Origin: Akkermansia sp.
GTDB lineage: Bacteria; Verrucomicrobiota; Verrucomicrobiia; Verrucomicrobiales; Akkermansiaceae
Reading direction: 5' to 3'
Length of the DNA: 64,000 bases
NCBI RefSeq assembly: GCF_020860705.1
Contig: NZ_JAJBTT010000041.1
Location: forward strand, 40,851-104,850
Position 1 is the first letter of the stretch, and the number at the start of each line of letters is the position of its first letter. Both the position numbers and the translations under genes were made by a program. Below are positions 32,379 to 42,009 of this stretch, piece after piece. Below the pieces are notes generated by a model. It had not been told where the DNA came from, did no database searches, and saw only the letters and a list, made by a program, of their open reading frames with translations.

Positions 32379-33041
32379 TTCTTTCCTTGTCCGGAAAAAA
32401 TGGCCTCTTTCTTTTCCCTCCGCCCGCAGATGGGAAAGCATAAAAAACAGGCGTCTTTTTGTTTTCTGTAAAAAGATACCAGGTAGGAAATACAGCTTCA
32501 TTTGCCGGAATGCATTTACCTGTACCGGCAGCATTCATGTCCCCCAGCTGAAGAGTCTTGCCTCCATTCACGATGAAAAAGACCAGCGAATTTCGAATTC
32601 GTACGAAATTCCACAGCCCGGAAAAGCTTCTTCTCACGATGCTCCACGATTTTTGGAGAAAACCGTCAATTTACGGCCAGCTCCGCTTGTCCCTTTACCT
32701 CTTTTTCACGGACGCACACCGTCTGGGAGTTAGGACCTCCAAGCCCTAATGCTAAAGTGACAGGCTTGAAACAAGAGAGCTTCCGCTACGCTCCAGAAAA
32801 GTTTTTAATCACGAAAGGCGGGAGCCTTCCGTTCCCAGGCGCCGCAGCCGCAAATCCTCAGTCAATCACCATGGTCCGCGGTAGTGAAACGATAAGCTAT
32901 GGTGCCAAGAGCGCCTCTGACAGTTCCTCGATATGGACAAGCAAAATTTCTGAAATCGTTTTTCTTTCAAATTTGAGGGCTTGACTCCGAATTCGAAATC
33001 CGTAACCTTTGGCAAGATATTCATTTTTCAAGGCTCATCAC
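32379..33041. other. Non-coding stretch with a candidate repeat element
   Basis: 663 bases without a convincing gene. Short open frames exist on both strands but none has a start site, length or composition that supports a protein. Within it lies a segment bounded by 12-base inverted repeats and containing an imperfect internal direct repeat (17 of 22 bases match, CCGGAAAAGCTT at 32617 region versus CCAGAAAAGTTT at 32791 region). The segment may be a decayed mobile element or an untranslated RNA. Confidence 0.55.
32590..32999. repeat. Candidate element bounded by 12-base inverted repeats
   Basis: ATTTCGAATTCG at 32590-32601 and its reverse complement CGAATTCGAAAT at 32988-32999 bracket 410 bases that are unlike flanking coding DNA. 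The repeats themselves contain the palindrome CGAATTCG. No target-site duplication is visible. It is described as MITE-like because of size and repeats, not because any relative was identified. Confidence 0.4.
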
Positions 33042-34004
33042 ATGACTTCCATTGCCATCATTATCCCTGCTTATAATGAAGAATTGACTATCCGGGAAGT
33101 GATGCAGGATTTTCATGCCCACTGTCCGGAAGCCGCCATTTATGTTATTGACAATAATTCCTCCGATAAAACTGCGGAAATAGCCAGGGAAACTTATGAA
33201 AAATTAGGCTGTTTGGGCGCGTTGCTTCAAGAAAAGCGACGGGGAAAAGCCATGGCCATCAAAAAAGCATTCCGGGAAATAGATGCGGATGTTTATGTAA
33301 TGGTAGATGCGGACCTGACCTATCCGGCCGCCGATCTCCCCCGCCTGCTGGAACCGGTTCTTCAGGGAGATGCGGACATGGTATGCGGAGACCGCCATAA
33401 TGCCGGCATTTATAGCCGGGAAAATAAACGCCCCATGCACAATACGGGCAACAAAGCCGTCCGGATGCTCATCAACAAACTGTTCCAGGGCAACCTGCAG
33501 GACATCCTGACAGGCTACCGCGTCTTCTCCAAGCGATTCGTCAAAAATTTCCCCATTCTTTCTACGGGCTTTGAACTGGAAACGGAAATCAGTATTCATG
33601 CCCTGGATAACGGCTACTCTGTTGTGGAAGTGCCGACAAATTACATGGACCGTCCGGAAGGCTCCTTTTCCAAGCTTTCCACCGTTTCCGACGGAGTAAA
33701 GGTCATCAAGACAATCTTCACTATCTTAATGAACCACCGCCCCCTGTTTTTTTTCTCCATCATCAGCGCCATTCTGCTCATTCTTGCCATCTTGGCCGGC
33801 CTTCCTGCCGTTTTGGATTACTTCCGGTATGAATACGTTTTCCACCTTCCCCTGGCCGTCCTGTCCATGGGACTTTTCACCGTATCGGCGCTTGCCCTGA
33901 CCATTGCCTTTATTCTTCACGGGTTGCGCTCCTCCCAGCGGTATGACCATGTCCTTTCTCTGATGCATTGGGAGGAACGCAATCTTAAGCATGAAAAACA
34001 CTGA
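33042..34004 (+). CDS. Family 2 glycosyltransferase with C-terminal membrane segments
   Basis: 320 residues from ATG 33042. The N-terminal GT2 domain has IAIIIPAYNEELTIREVM, YVIDNNSSDKTAEIA and the metal-binding DXD in VMVDADLTYPAAD, followed by the acceptor region QDILTGYRVFSKRF. Two C-terminal hydrophobic segments (HRPLFFFSIISAILLILAILAG and a second at about residues 265-300) anchor it. Architecture is that of polyprenyl-phosphate mannosyl- or glucosyl-transferases, which load a sugar onto a lipid carrier at the cytoplasmic face. It overlaps the next gene by 14 bases, pointing to a working pair with the YfhO-like protein. Confidence 0.9.
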   Translation: MTSIAIIIPAYNEELTIREVMQDFHAHCPEAAIYVIDNNSSDKTAEIARETYEKLGCLGALLQEKRRGKAMAIKKAFREIDADVYVMVDADLTYPAADLPRLLEPVLQGDADMVCGDRHNAGIYSRENKRPMHNTGNKAVRMLINKLFQGNLQDILTGYRVFSKRFVKNFPILSTGFELETEISIHALDNGYSVVEVPTNYMDRPEGSFSKLSTVSDGVKVIKTIFTILMNHRPLFFFSIISAILLILAILAGLPAVLDYFRYEYVFHLPLAVLSMGLFTVSALALTIAFILHGLRSSQRYDHVLSLMHWEERNLKHEKH

Positions 34005-36246
34005 TTCCTTCTCCAGGCGCTCTCTCTGGATCTGCTGTCTCTTCTGGACCGTCCTGGTTGCCGCTTACTTTGCTCCGGCCGTCTTCGGAGGGAAAGTCCT
34101 GGCACCTATGGATATCATGGACTGCCTCATCTCCCCTTATGCCACACAGCCCATGGAAAACGTCCACAACCACTTTACCGTGGACGCCATCTCCCAATAT
34201 CTGCCCTACAACTATTCCGTAGCGCAAAGCTTCCGGCAGGACGGTTACATGGGCTGGAATCCATATACCCATAACGGAACAGCCATTGCGGAAAACACAA
34301 TGCTGTGCCCCGGAGACTGGCATCACGCCCTTTATTTCTTCCTGCCCTTCTGGACAGCCTGGGATGCGGGCATCATCCTGCAATTCTTCATTGCGGGCCT
34401 CGGCATGATCGTCTTCCTGCGCAACCGGCAGATTCCGGCTCCCTACTGCCTGCTGGGGGCGATAGGCTACGGTTTTTACTCCCAATTCGTTCTGTGGATT
34501 TACCATCGGTGGGTGCTGGGAACTATGTGCTGGGCTCCGTGGATACTCTGGGCCCTGATGCGCAACAGAGAAAAGAGAATCATCGACCTTCCCTCCATCC
34601 TTTTTATCGCTCTCGGGTTCCGGGGCGGCCACCTTCAAGCGTGCCTGTTCATCGTCCTGCTCACAGGATGCGTGTGGTTGGCGGACTGGTGGACCTCCTC
34701 CTCACGCTGGAAGTTAAAAACCTTCTGGAACATTTCCATACCCTATCTCGTATCCGGCATCGTAGGGGCTCTTCTCTCCATAGACGTGCTGGCCCAAACC
34801 ATTCCACCTCTCATGGAAGGATGCCGCTCCCTTCCCTTTCTGACCGGAATCACCCATCTTCCTTCCCTTGTTACCGCCCTGTTCCCCACGCTCCTTGGCA
34901 TTCCGGAGACGATTGACCTGTTCAAACTCATGGGACAGGATCTCTTTGACCTGAAATTTACCGGGGGCATCATCTTTGTTCTTTCCGTGCTGGGCCTCTT
35001 CAACAAAAAAGCCCCTCTGGCAGCCAAATTCCTCATGGTCATCAGCCTGGCCCTGGCCTTCACGCCCCTCATCACCTACCTTTATTCCCGTTCTACGACG
35101 GTATATGCCCTGGGAGCCTCCTGGCTGGCCGCGTGGCAGCTGCAAGCCTTCACTCAGGAACCTGCAAGAACCATCTGGAAAAAAATTTTCATCACCCTGG
35201 GCATCCTGACGCTAGGCTGGCTTCTCTCCTCCATCCTGATTCAAATTTTTCACCAGGACATCCTCTCAACACTCCAAGAAAAGCTTGCCTCCCGCCTGAC
35301 CGTCTCTGAAACGGGCAGGGAAACATGGTACATGCTCCGGACCGAACGGCTGCTGGAGCAAACCTGCATCTGGTATCCCCGCACGCTTGCCCTGCTCGCC
35401 TTGCTGTGGGGGGGACTGTGGGCCGCCTCCCGTATTCATGTACATGCCCGGCACAAGATTCTACTGGCCTCCCTGGTTATACTCTGCTCTCTGGGGGAAC
35501 AGCTTCTCGTTCAGGCCACCTGGGTCCACTATGCGGACAAGCCTGAATCCGCAAGTCTGTACAGAGAACCCGATTGGCTGCCGCGCCTGAAACAACAGGT
35601 AGGGGACGGTTCCGTCCTGTGCTACACCTCCCACCGGGACAAGGACTATTTCCACGACAATCACCTTTCCAGCTTCGGCATCAAACAGGCGGAAGGCTAT
35701 GAAACCGTCAGGCCCAAACGCCTCCACGCCCTTCAGAACATCCTGACCCATCCGGAAGCCGCTGCCAGGGCAGGCATTTCCCACCTTCTCGTCAACCCGC
35801 GCCAGAAGCTCCCGGAAACCAAAGGCTGGAACCTGGTGGAAAACACTTCCCGGTATGTCCTCTTTGCCAATCCGCATTACAGGGGCAGATACTTTGCAAA
35901 CGGCCCTGCCACGGACGAAAGCGCTGCTATACACCCCAATTGGCTCACGTACAACAAAATGGACTTCACCGTCCCGCCGGGGGCCTCCTCACTGGATGTT
36001 CTGGAAAGCTATTCCAAAGGCTGGACGGCACGCATCAACGGAGGGGAGCCCGTTCCCGTGGAATGCTCGGAAAACTACGGCATTACCATTCCCCTTCCCG
36101 TTTCCGGCACGCCTGCGCATGTCCTCCTTCAATACAGGGACCACCGCCAGAACGCCTATTACTGCATCATCATCGCCACGCTGCTCCTGGTCTGCGGCGT
36201 CTGTCTCTGGCGGCAGGTGAAAAAGCGGCATTCCTCCCCGGATTAA
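33991..36246 (+). CDS. YfhO-like polytopic membrane protein, probable GT-C glycosyltransferase
   Basis: 751 residues with about twelve membrane segments in the first 520 and a soluble C-terminal domain (about 230 residues). The first long loop has LAPMDIMDCLISPYATQ and VDAISQYLPYNYSVAQSF, matching YfhO-type proteins where acidic residues in this loop probably serve catalysis. YfhO of Bacillus acts in glycosylation of teichoic acid; homologs in Gram-negative bacteria are less studied. Coupled to the GT2 gene by a 14-base overlap: the GT2 would load the sugar, and this protein would transfer it outside. Transfer target unknown. Confidence 0.82.
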   Translation: MKNTDSFSRRSLWICCLFWTVLVAAYFAPAVFGGKVLAPMDIMDCLISPYATQPMENVHNHFTVDAISQYLPYNYSVAQSFRQDGYMGWNPYTHNGTAIAENTMLCPGDWHHALYFFLPFWTAWDAGIILQFFIAGLGMIVFLRNRQIPAPYCLLGAIGYGFYSQFVLWIYHRWVLGTMCWAPWILWALMRNREKRIIDLPSILFIALGFRGGHLQACLFIVLLTGCVWLADWWTSSSRWKLKTFWNISIPYLVSGIVGALLSIDVLAQTIPPLMEGCRSLPFLTGITHLPSLVTALFPTLLGIPETIDLFKLMGQDLFDLKFTGGIIFVLSVLGLFNKKAPLAAKFLMVISLALAFTPLITYLYSRSTTVYALGASWLAAWQLQAFTQEPARTIWKKIFITLGILTLGWLLSSILIQIFHQDILSTLQEKLASRLTVSETGRETWYMLRTERLLEQTCIWYPRTLALLALLWGGLWAASRIHVHARHKILLASLVILCSLGEQLLVQATWVHYADKPESASLYREPDWLPRLKQQVGDGSVLCYTSHRDKDYFHDNHLSSFGIKQAEGYETVRPKRLHALQNILTHPEAAARAGISHLLVNPRQKLPETKGWNLVENTSRYVLFANPHYRGRYFANGPATDESAAIHPNWLTYNKMDFTVPPGASSLDVLESYSKGWTARINGGEPVPVECSENYGITIPLPVSGTPAHVLLQYRDHRQNAYYCIIIATLLLVCGVCLWRQVKKRHSSPD

Positions 36247-36491
36247 AACGCAGGGGGTGGCCTCAACACAGCACGCTGGGCAGAACCACCATTACCGCCG
36301 CAAACTGCGGTCTCATGACAAGGCCGCCGACATCCCAAACAGGAAGTGCAAGCCCTTTCCGAATTCCCGATTCTGCACTGCAAGGCCCCGGAACAGCCGG
36401 ACAAATGAGAAAGAACGGACGGATTTCCCACGATCCGTGCCCCCCTCATTCTACCCTTGACGTGAAACGCGCCGGGGGTAGTCTTTCACGC

Positions 36492-37457
36492 ATGAGTCTG
36501 ACATCTTCCCTTCTTTCCAAGGTGCTCGGGGGCGGCTCCTGCACCAGAGAAGAACTGATAGCCCTCAGCCGTGAACCGCTGGAGGAACTGTGCCAGGCGG
36601 CCAACACCATCCGGGAGCACTTCTGCGGAAACGTCTTTGACCTCTGTACCATCATCAACGGCCGCAGCGGTAAATGTTCGGAAAACTGCAAGTACTGCGC
36701 CCAATCCGCCCATTACTCCACCGCCGTGGAGGAATACCCCCTGTTAAACGACGAAGCCCTGCTGGCGGGAGCTAGGTACAATGATGAAAGGGGAATCCTG
36801 CGCTACTCCATCGTCACCTCCGGCAAAAGGCTGACGGATGCGGATGTAGACCAGCTCTGCGCCAGCTACAGGCACATTGCCGCCCGGTGCGGCATTTCCC
36901 TCTGCGCCTCCCACGGCCTTATCGCCAAAAAGCACTGCGAACAATTAAAAGCTGCGGGCGTTTCACGCTACCACAACAATCTGGAAACCTCCCGCCGTAA
37001 CTTCCCGAATGTCTGCACCACCCATACTTACGATGACAAGATACAGACCATCAAGTGGGCCATGGAAGCCGGACTGGAAGTGTGCAGCGGCGGCATCATG
37101 GGGCTGGGGGAAACGCTGGAAGACAGGATAGACATGTATATGGACATCGCTGCACTGGGCATCAAGTCCACCCCCATCAATTTCCTGACGCCCATTCCCG
37201 GCACGCCTTATGCGGACATGACTCCGCTGGGGGAGGAAGACCAGCTGCGCATCGTCGCCCTGGTGCGGTTCATCATGCCGGACGGCTTCGTCCGCATTGC
37301 CGCCGGCAGAAACACGATGAAGGACCACGGCCGGAAAATCTTCATGTCCGGAGCCAATGCCGCCATCTCCGGGGACATGCTCACCACCTCCGGCGTCACC
37401 ATCCGGGAAGACCTGGCCATGCTCGCGGAACTGGGCTATGAAGTCCGCATGAAATAA
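36492..37457 (+). CDS. bioB: Biotin synthase
   Basis: 321 residues from ATG 36492 (MSLTSSLLSKVLGGG); the frame is open much further upstream, but homology begins here. BioB inserts sulfur into dethiobiotin in the last step of biotin synthesis as a radical-SAM enzyme. The CxxxCxxC cluster is GKCSENCKYCAQS (Cys62, Cys66, Cys69). Further typical segments are RYHNNLETSRRNFPNVCTTHTYDDKI, CSGGIMGLGE and NFLTPIPGTPYADM. Directly followed by bioA with 26 bases between. No biotin operator was recognised in the 245 bases upstream. Confidence 0.96.
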   Translation: MSLTSSLLSKVLGGGSCTREELIALSREPLEELCQAANTIREHFCGNVFDLCTIINGRSGKCSENCKYCAQSAHYSTAVEEYPLLNDEALLAGARYNDERGILRYSIVTSGKRLTDADVDQLCASYRHIAARCGISLCASHGLIAKKHCEQLKAAGVSRYHNNLETSRRNFPNVCTTHTYDDKIQTIKWAMEAGLEVCSGGIMGLGETLEDRIDMYMDIAALGIKSTPINFLTPIPGTPYADMTPLGEEDQLRIVALVRFIMPDGFVRIAAGRNTMKDHGRKIFMSGANAAISGDMLTTSGVTIREDLAMLAELGYEVRMK

Positions 37458-37483
37458 GGCTTTCCGTTTCCCGCCCCTTCACC

Positions 37484-38833
37484 ATGAATCACTCCGACTG
37501 GTCAAAAAAAGATCTGGAATACATCTGGCACCCCTGTTCCCAGATGAAGGATTATGAAACGCTGCCTCCCATCGTGATCGACCGCGGGCAGGGAATCAAC
37601 CTGTACGACGTGGACGGGAAACGCTACATGGACATAGTCAGCTCCTGGTGGTGCAATCTGCTCGGCCACTCCCATCCGAAAATCAATCAGGCCATTAAAA
37701 GCCAGCTTGACTCCCTGGAGCACGTCATCTTCGCCAACTTCTCCCACAAGCCGGCCATCACCCTGTGCGAGGAGTTGATGAAGAAAATCCCGCAGGGACT
37801 TTGCAAATTCAATTTTTCTGACAATGGTTCAGCCTCCATTGAATCCTCCATGAAGATGAGCTTCCAGTACCACTACCAGACTGGAAACCGCCAGAAAGTG
37901 CGCTTCATGTCCCTGAGCGACGGCTACCATGGAGAAACCCTGGGGGCTCTTTCCGTCGGCGGCCTTGACCTTTACTCGGAACTTTACAAGCCCCTTCTGC
38001 TGGACATCGTACGCATCCCCGCTCCGGACTGCTACCGCTGCCCCAAGGGGAAAAAACGCGGCTGCTGCCAGGGGGAATGCATTGACGCGGCGCAGGAGAC
38101 CTTTGCGCGCCACGGCGACGAATGCGCCGCCCTGCTGGTGGAACCCCTGCTTCAGGGCTCCGCAGGCATGCGGATGTATCCCCCCGTTTATCTGGCGAAG
38201 CTCCGTTCCCTGTGCGATTCCTATAACGTACATCTCATTGCGGATGAAATCGCCACCGGCTTCGGCCGCACAGGCAGCATGTTCGCCTGTGACCAGGCCG
38301 GAATTTCACCGGACATCATGTGCATTTCCAAGGGACTGACGGGCGGTTACATGCCCATGTCCATCGCCATCACCACGCAGAAGATTTACGATGCCTTTTA
38401 CGCGGATTACCGGGAAGGAAAGGCCTTCATGCACAGCCACACCTATTCCGGCAACCCTCTGGGTTGCTCCGCCGCCCTGGCCGTACTGAAGGTTCTGGAC
38501 GAGGAACAAATTATTCCCCGGGCACAGGAAAAGGCCCCCCTGTTCCGCCAATTGATCGTGGAAGCCCTTGGAGACCATCCCCACGTGGGGGAAATCCGCA
38601 GCCTGGGGCTGGTGAACGCCATTGAACTGGTAGAGGACAGGGAAACCAAAAAGAGCTTCCCCCCTGAACGCCGGCTGGGGTACCAGATTTACAAGGAAGC
38701 TCTTAAACAAGGTCTTCTCCTCCGTCCGCTGGGGGACGTCCTGTACTTCAATCCGCCTCTCGTCATTTCCCCGGAGGAAATGGAGGAAGCTGTGTCCATC
38801 TGCGCTGCCTGCATCCGCAAGGTACTGGGGTAA
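37484..38833 (+). CDS. bioA: Adenosylmethionine-8-amino-7-oxononanoate aminotransferase
   Basis: 449 residues. BioA transfers the amino group of S-adenosylmethionine to KAPA, giving DAPA, in biotin synthesis; PLP-dependent. It has [32 protein letters not shown], the GYHGETLGALSVGG segment, IADEIATGFGRTGSMFACD and the PLP lysine in CISKGLTGGYMP (Lys283). A Cys-rich insert, DCYRCPKGKKRGCCQGEC, lies between the N-terminal and catalytic parts; it is unusual for the E. coli type but seen in some other phyla. Co-transcribed with bioB. Genes for the other biotin steps are not in the window. Confidence 0.95.
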   Translation: MNHSDWSKKDLEYIWHPCSQMKDYETLPPIVIDRGQGINLYDVDGKRYMDIVSSWWCNLLGHSHPKINQAIKSQLDSLEHVIFANFSHKPAITLCEELMKKIPQGLCKFNFSDNGSASIESSMKMSFQYHYQTGNRQKVRFMSLSDGYHGETLGALSVGGLDLYSELYKPLLLDIVRIPAPDCYRCPKGKKRGCCQGECIDAAQETFARHGDECAALLVEPLLQGSAGMRMYPPVYLAKLRSLCDSYNVHLIADEIATGFGRTGSMFACDQAGISPDIMCISKGLTGGYMPMSIAITTQKIYDAFYADYREGKAFMHSHTYSGNPLGCSAALAVLKVLDEEQIIPRAQEKAPLFRQLIVEALGDHPHVGEIRSLGLVNAIELVEDRETKKSFPPERRLGYQIYKEALKQGLLLRPLGDVLYFNPPLVISPEEMEEAVSICAACIRKVLG

Positions 38834-38937
38834 GCATTTATCCCCCGCGACAATATGTGCGGTTCTTTTTTGAAGAAAAGATGCAACTTCTCTTCACGAA
38901 CGGGGTTTGTTTAAATACCCTGTAACCTCATACCGTC

Positions 38938-40017
38938 ATGATACACTTCACCCCATTCCGCAAACGTCCGGCGCTCTCCGCGCTGATGCTTCTCATGCTG
39001 GGCTCCGGTTTCTGCCAGGCCCAGGAAATGCTTACCGACTCCGCAAGGAAGGAAGCCTCCGAGTGGCTTAAGGAAGTCAAATCCGGCTACTTGAATACCA
39101 GTTCCGCCCGCATCCAGAAGGCTGTGGCGGCCCTCACCACGGCCATCAGCACGGAAAATGCCGCCATGAAACTTTACGTGGACGCCATGAAAGACCGTTT
39201 CCTGAACCCCACCAGCATGATGTCCCGCATGCTGAACCGGGGCGGTGGAGGTGGATTCCGCATGATGCGCATGCCGGCCACTGGAGGAAGGGGAGGCAGC
39301 AACGGCAGCAGCAAGCCGGACAGCCCCAGCACCGCCTTTTCCAACTGGCGCAAGCAGAACACGGGCAACAACGTGGCACCCGGCTTCAAAAAGGCTCTTC
39401 AGCTCCAGTGCAAATGGATGCTCCTCTGCCTGAAAAAGGCGGATGCCGAGAAGAACGAACGCGAACTCAACGTTTCCTCCAGCGTCCTGTCCATGCTGGA
39501 TGAAGTGGCCGCCAACGCCAAGGATGTGGGAGAACAGCTCCCCATGGTGGGCGGAGCCAGTGAAGTGATACGCACCTATCTGAACATCAGCGACTACCGT
39601 TCGGAAACCCTCCCGGACAATATGATGGACCTCAACACCATTTTTGACCGCGTGCTTCTGGCTCCCTACAAGGAGAAAAAAGATGTTGAAAATTTCCGGA
39701 AACTCTGGAATAAGCGCATCGGACTGGAAGCGACCCTGCTGCAAAACAACTCCGCCAGCGACAAGAAAACGGCGGAATTGGAAAAAGCCAACTTCCTGGT
39801 TAAAAGACAGTGGGAACGGGAAAAGGCTTGTTTTGAACTTGGCGACCAGGTGGCTGCCCTTGAAAAGATGAAGAGCCTGATTTCCAGCATCAAGGATCCT
39901 TCTGAAAAACAACGCGCCATCCGGGATCTGGAATTCCTGCTCCTTACCCCCGCGGAACAGGCAAAACTCCGTGAAGAACGCATGAACAGGCGCATGCCCG
40001 GCGGTCCGCGTTTCTAA
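38938..40017 (+). CDS. Exported protein of unknown function with Gly-rich insert
   Basis: 359 residues. A signal peptide ends at GFCQAQEM. Residues of about 100-125 are low-complexity and Gly/Arg/Met-rich (RGGGGGFRMMRMPATGG, then RGGSNGSSK). The remainder is largely helical with many Lys, Glu and Asp, such as LEKANFLVKRQWEREKACFEL. No family recognised. A possible envelope-associated protein. It is convergent with the membrane protein gene at 40.1 kb, and a hairpin lies between them. Confidence 0.75.
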   Translation: MIHFTPFRKRPALSALMLLMLGSGFCQAQEMLTDSARKEASEWLKEVKSGYLNTSSARIQKAVAALTTAISTENAAMKLYVDAMKDRFLNPTSMMSRMLNRGGGGGFRMMRMPATGGRGGSNGSSKPDSPSTAFSNWRKQNTGNNVAPGFKKALQLQCKWMLLCLKKADAEKNERELNVSSSVLSMLDEVAANAKDVGEQLPMVGGASEVIRTYLNISDYRSETLPDNMMDLNTIFDRVLLAPYKEKKDVENFRKLWNKRIGLEATLLQNNSASDKKTAELEKANFLVKRQWEREKACFELGDQVAALEKMKSLISSIKDPSEKQRAIRDLEFLLLTPAEQAKLREERMNRRMPGGPRF

Positions 40018-40046
40018 CAACGGTCAAATAATCACGTTTCCTTTCG

Positions 40047-40075
40047 TCCCCCGGCGTGCCCTGCACATCGGGGGA
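40047..40075. terminator. Hairpin between convergent genes
   Basis: TCCCCCG (40047-40053) with CGGGGGA (40069-40075), and inside it GTGC (40056-40059) with GCAC (40063-40066). It lies between two convergent genes. A clear T run is absent, so terminator function is likely but not certain. Confidence 0.5.
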
Positions 40076-40124
40076 TACTGCTTTCCGGCACGGCGACTAA
40101 CATGGCGCAGGGAATTGGAATTCC

Positions 40125-41882
40125 CTACCTGCCGGGCTGGAACCACGTCTTGCGCAGGCGGTAAACGCGCACGCCCTGGATGTTTTCATCCAGGTGCCAC
40201 GCCGTGCGTACGCCATGCTGCTCCCAGATATGGCGGCAGAGCATGCCCATAAACTTGCTGTCCATGTCGGAAACATCTCCCTGCGGCGTCAGGCAGACAA
40301 TATACACATTGTCTCTGCACAAATTCAGGGAAGACTGCCCTTCCCACCCCATCTCCTTCAGTTTCTGCTGCACGGGCTTCAACGGAAAATTCCAGCCGCC
40401 CAGCGTCACGACATTCTTCCGGGAACAGCTCCATGCCTTGCGGAAAACGGACTGCCCGGGAGCCAGGTCGTCAATGGTGCCTCCGGACATCTGGACGCAG
40501 AACAGGGAATCCGGTTCACGATCCACCCGCTCGCACAGCAGACGCCCGGCATCCGGGGAAAAAGACTCCAGATTGGCCTCCCATACGGCGGCGCATGCCT
40601 GGGACAGGGAAACGGCAAACGCGCAGAACATAGGCACTCCGCCTGTCAGAGCCCCCTTCCCCGACCATCTGATGCGGATGGGGCGGTATTTCTCCGACCA
40701 CAAAAGACACAGCCCGGCAATCAGGAACGTGGGATACACCACGCGGAAATACAGGCGGTCTATGCTGGACATGTACAGCAGGATCAGCACCAGCAGTCCT
40801 CCCACACAGAACAGCAGTGCGGGAGAATCCCCGCGCCTGAAGGAGACGCGGCAGGCCAGGCCGAACAAAATCCAGCATGGCAGAAGATCCATGATAGAAT
40901 CCCAGAAAAACAAATGGAGAGCTTTCTCTCCGCGGGCCCAGGCCCTGGGCCACCATTCGCCTCCATCCCGGGCCAGCAGGAGCCTTTCCAGATAATCCGT
41001 GTTGAACACCTCCATATCGCAATTGGTAAACATCCGCACCATTTTGATATCGTTGGCGAACACTCCGTACTGCTCACACTGGTAGGCGCTCTCCGGCCTG
41101 ATGGGGCACGTGTCCGAAAGAAGGGCGCGCGCCTGGTTCCATGCCGCTACGTCACACCCCTCCAGCACGTTCCGGTGGGCATGCTTGTTATACTCATTCA
41201 GCCCGAAGGAAACGGCCAGCACGCAGGCCAGAGCCAGCCAGAGACGGCTCTGGGCGCGCAGTTTCTCGCCGGACAACTTGAACCCGTCCAGGCTGCCTGC
41301 CAGCAGGATGGCCCCCCAGAAGGCGTCGCACACCAGGGCGGCATCCAGCCGGATCATGCTGCCCAGCACACAAAGAAAACCTCCCACGCAGGCTCCTTTC
41401 CAGGAAGCGGCTCCGTACTTCAGGCATACCAGCACGCCGGTGAACCCCACCAGAAAAGCGGCATGGCTGAATTGCAGGGCGGCGTAAAAACCCGGCATGA
41501 TCAACAGCCACACCAGCAGCAGGACCAGCGTATTGAAATCATACTTGCGCACTTTGCGGGCATGCGCCGTCAATATCGTGAAAATAGCCGCGCCGCTGGA
41601 CAACGTGGCAAACGCCAGAAAAACGGGCCAGACGGACAGGCCTCCCAGCACGGGGGCCGCTTTCAGCAGAAATCCGGTCAATAGGGGGTTGACGAAAATG
41701 ACGTGGGCATCTGCGTAGGAAGGATCCCCCCAACCGTCAAGCACGGACGCAATCACCAGATCATCATTGGATTGGTAGGCCACGCCAACAATGCTCCAGG
41801 CCAGCACCAGCAAAAGGAGATTAAACCATATGGGATGAAGCAAGGGAAAAAGCGATAACCATTTCCAAACCTGTTTCAACAT
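40125..41882 (-). CDS. Polytopic membrane protein, GT-C-like, end of glycan cassette
   Basis: 585 residues. About ten to twelve membrane segments occupy the first 430, followed by a soluble domain of about 150 residues. After the first helix, YQSNDDLVIASVLDGWGDP has the acidic pair (Asp-Asp) that GT-C enzymes use; the helices and loop layout fit the group, though no specific family can be named. It lies 127 bases downstream of the half-size transporter genes on the same strand. Context suggests it transfers a lipid-linked sugar to an external acceptor. A dedicated promoter in the 127-base gap is possible. Confidence 0.7.
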   Translation of the reverse strand: MLKQVWKWLSLFPLLHPIWFNLLLLVLAWSIVGVAYQSNDDLVIASVLDGWGDPSYADAHVIFVNPLLTGFLLKAAPVLGGLSVWPVFLAFATLSSGAAIFTILTAHARKVRKYDFNTLVLLLVWLLIMPGFYAALQFSHAAFLVGFTGVLVCLKYGAASWKGACVGGFLCVLGSMIRLDAALVCDAFWGAILLAGSLDGFKLSGEKLRAQSRLWLALACVLAVSFGLNEYNKHAHRNVLEGCDVAAWNQARALLSDTCPIRPESAYQCEQYGVFANDIKMVRMFTNCDMEVFNTDYLERLLLARDGGEWWPRAWARGEKALHLFFWDSIMDLLPCWILFGLACRVSFRRGDSPALLFCVGGLLVLILLYMSSIDRLYFRVVYPTFLIAGLCLLWSEKYRPIRIRWSGKGALTGGVPMFCAFAVSLSQACAAVWEANLESFSPDAGRLLCERVDREPDSLFCVQMSGGTIDDLAPGQSVFRKAWSCSRKNVVTLGGWNFPLKPVQQKLKEMGWEGQSSLNLCRDNVYIVCLTPQGDVSDMDSKFMGMLCRHIWEQHGVRTAWHLDENIQGVRVYRLRKTWFQPGR

Positions 41883-42009
41883 AAGAAAATTCCGTGAATT
41901 TCCGGTCCTTTCAGGCTACCGGGGCCCGCATACTAGAAACGGAGAAAAAGAAAGTCAAGAGCCGATCCCGGCGCGTACCGGGGAAGGTTCAAAAAGCCCT
42001 TGGAGCCCC

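Noticed and set aside
32757..32984. 75-codon open frame in the non-coding stretch after sufD
   Set aside because: No ribosome site, no recognised family; it lies inside the candidate repeat element.
35940..36491. 184-codon N-terminal extension of bioB
   Set aside because: It overlaps the end of the YfhO-like gene out of frame, and BioB homology starts exactly at ATG 36492.
36247..36491. Possible biotin operator or riboswitch before bioB
   Set aside because: Only a weak 7-base inverted repeat (CGTGAAA and TTTCACG) near the start is visible; it does not match the known BirA box pattern.
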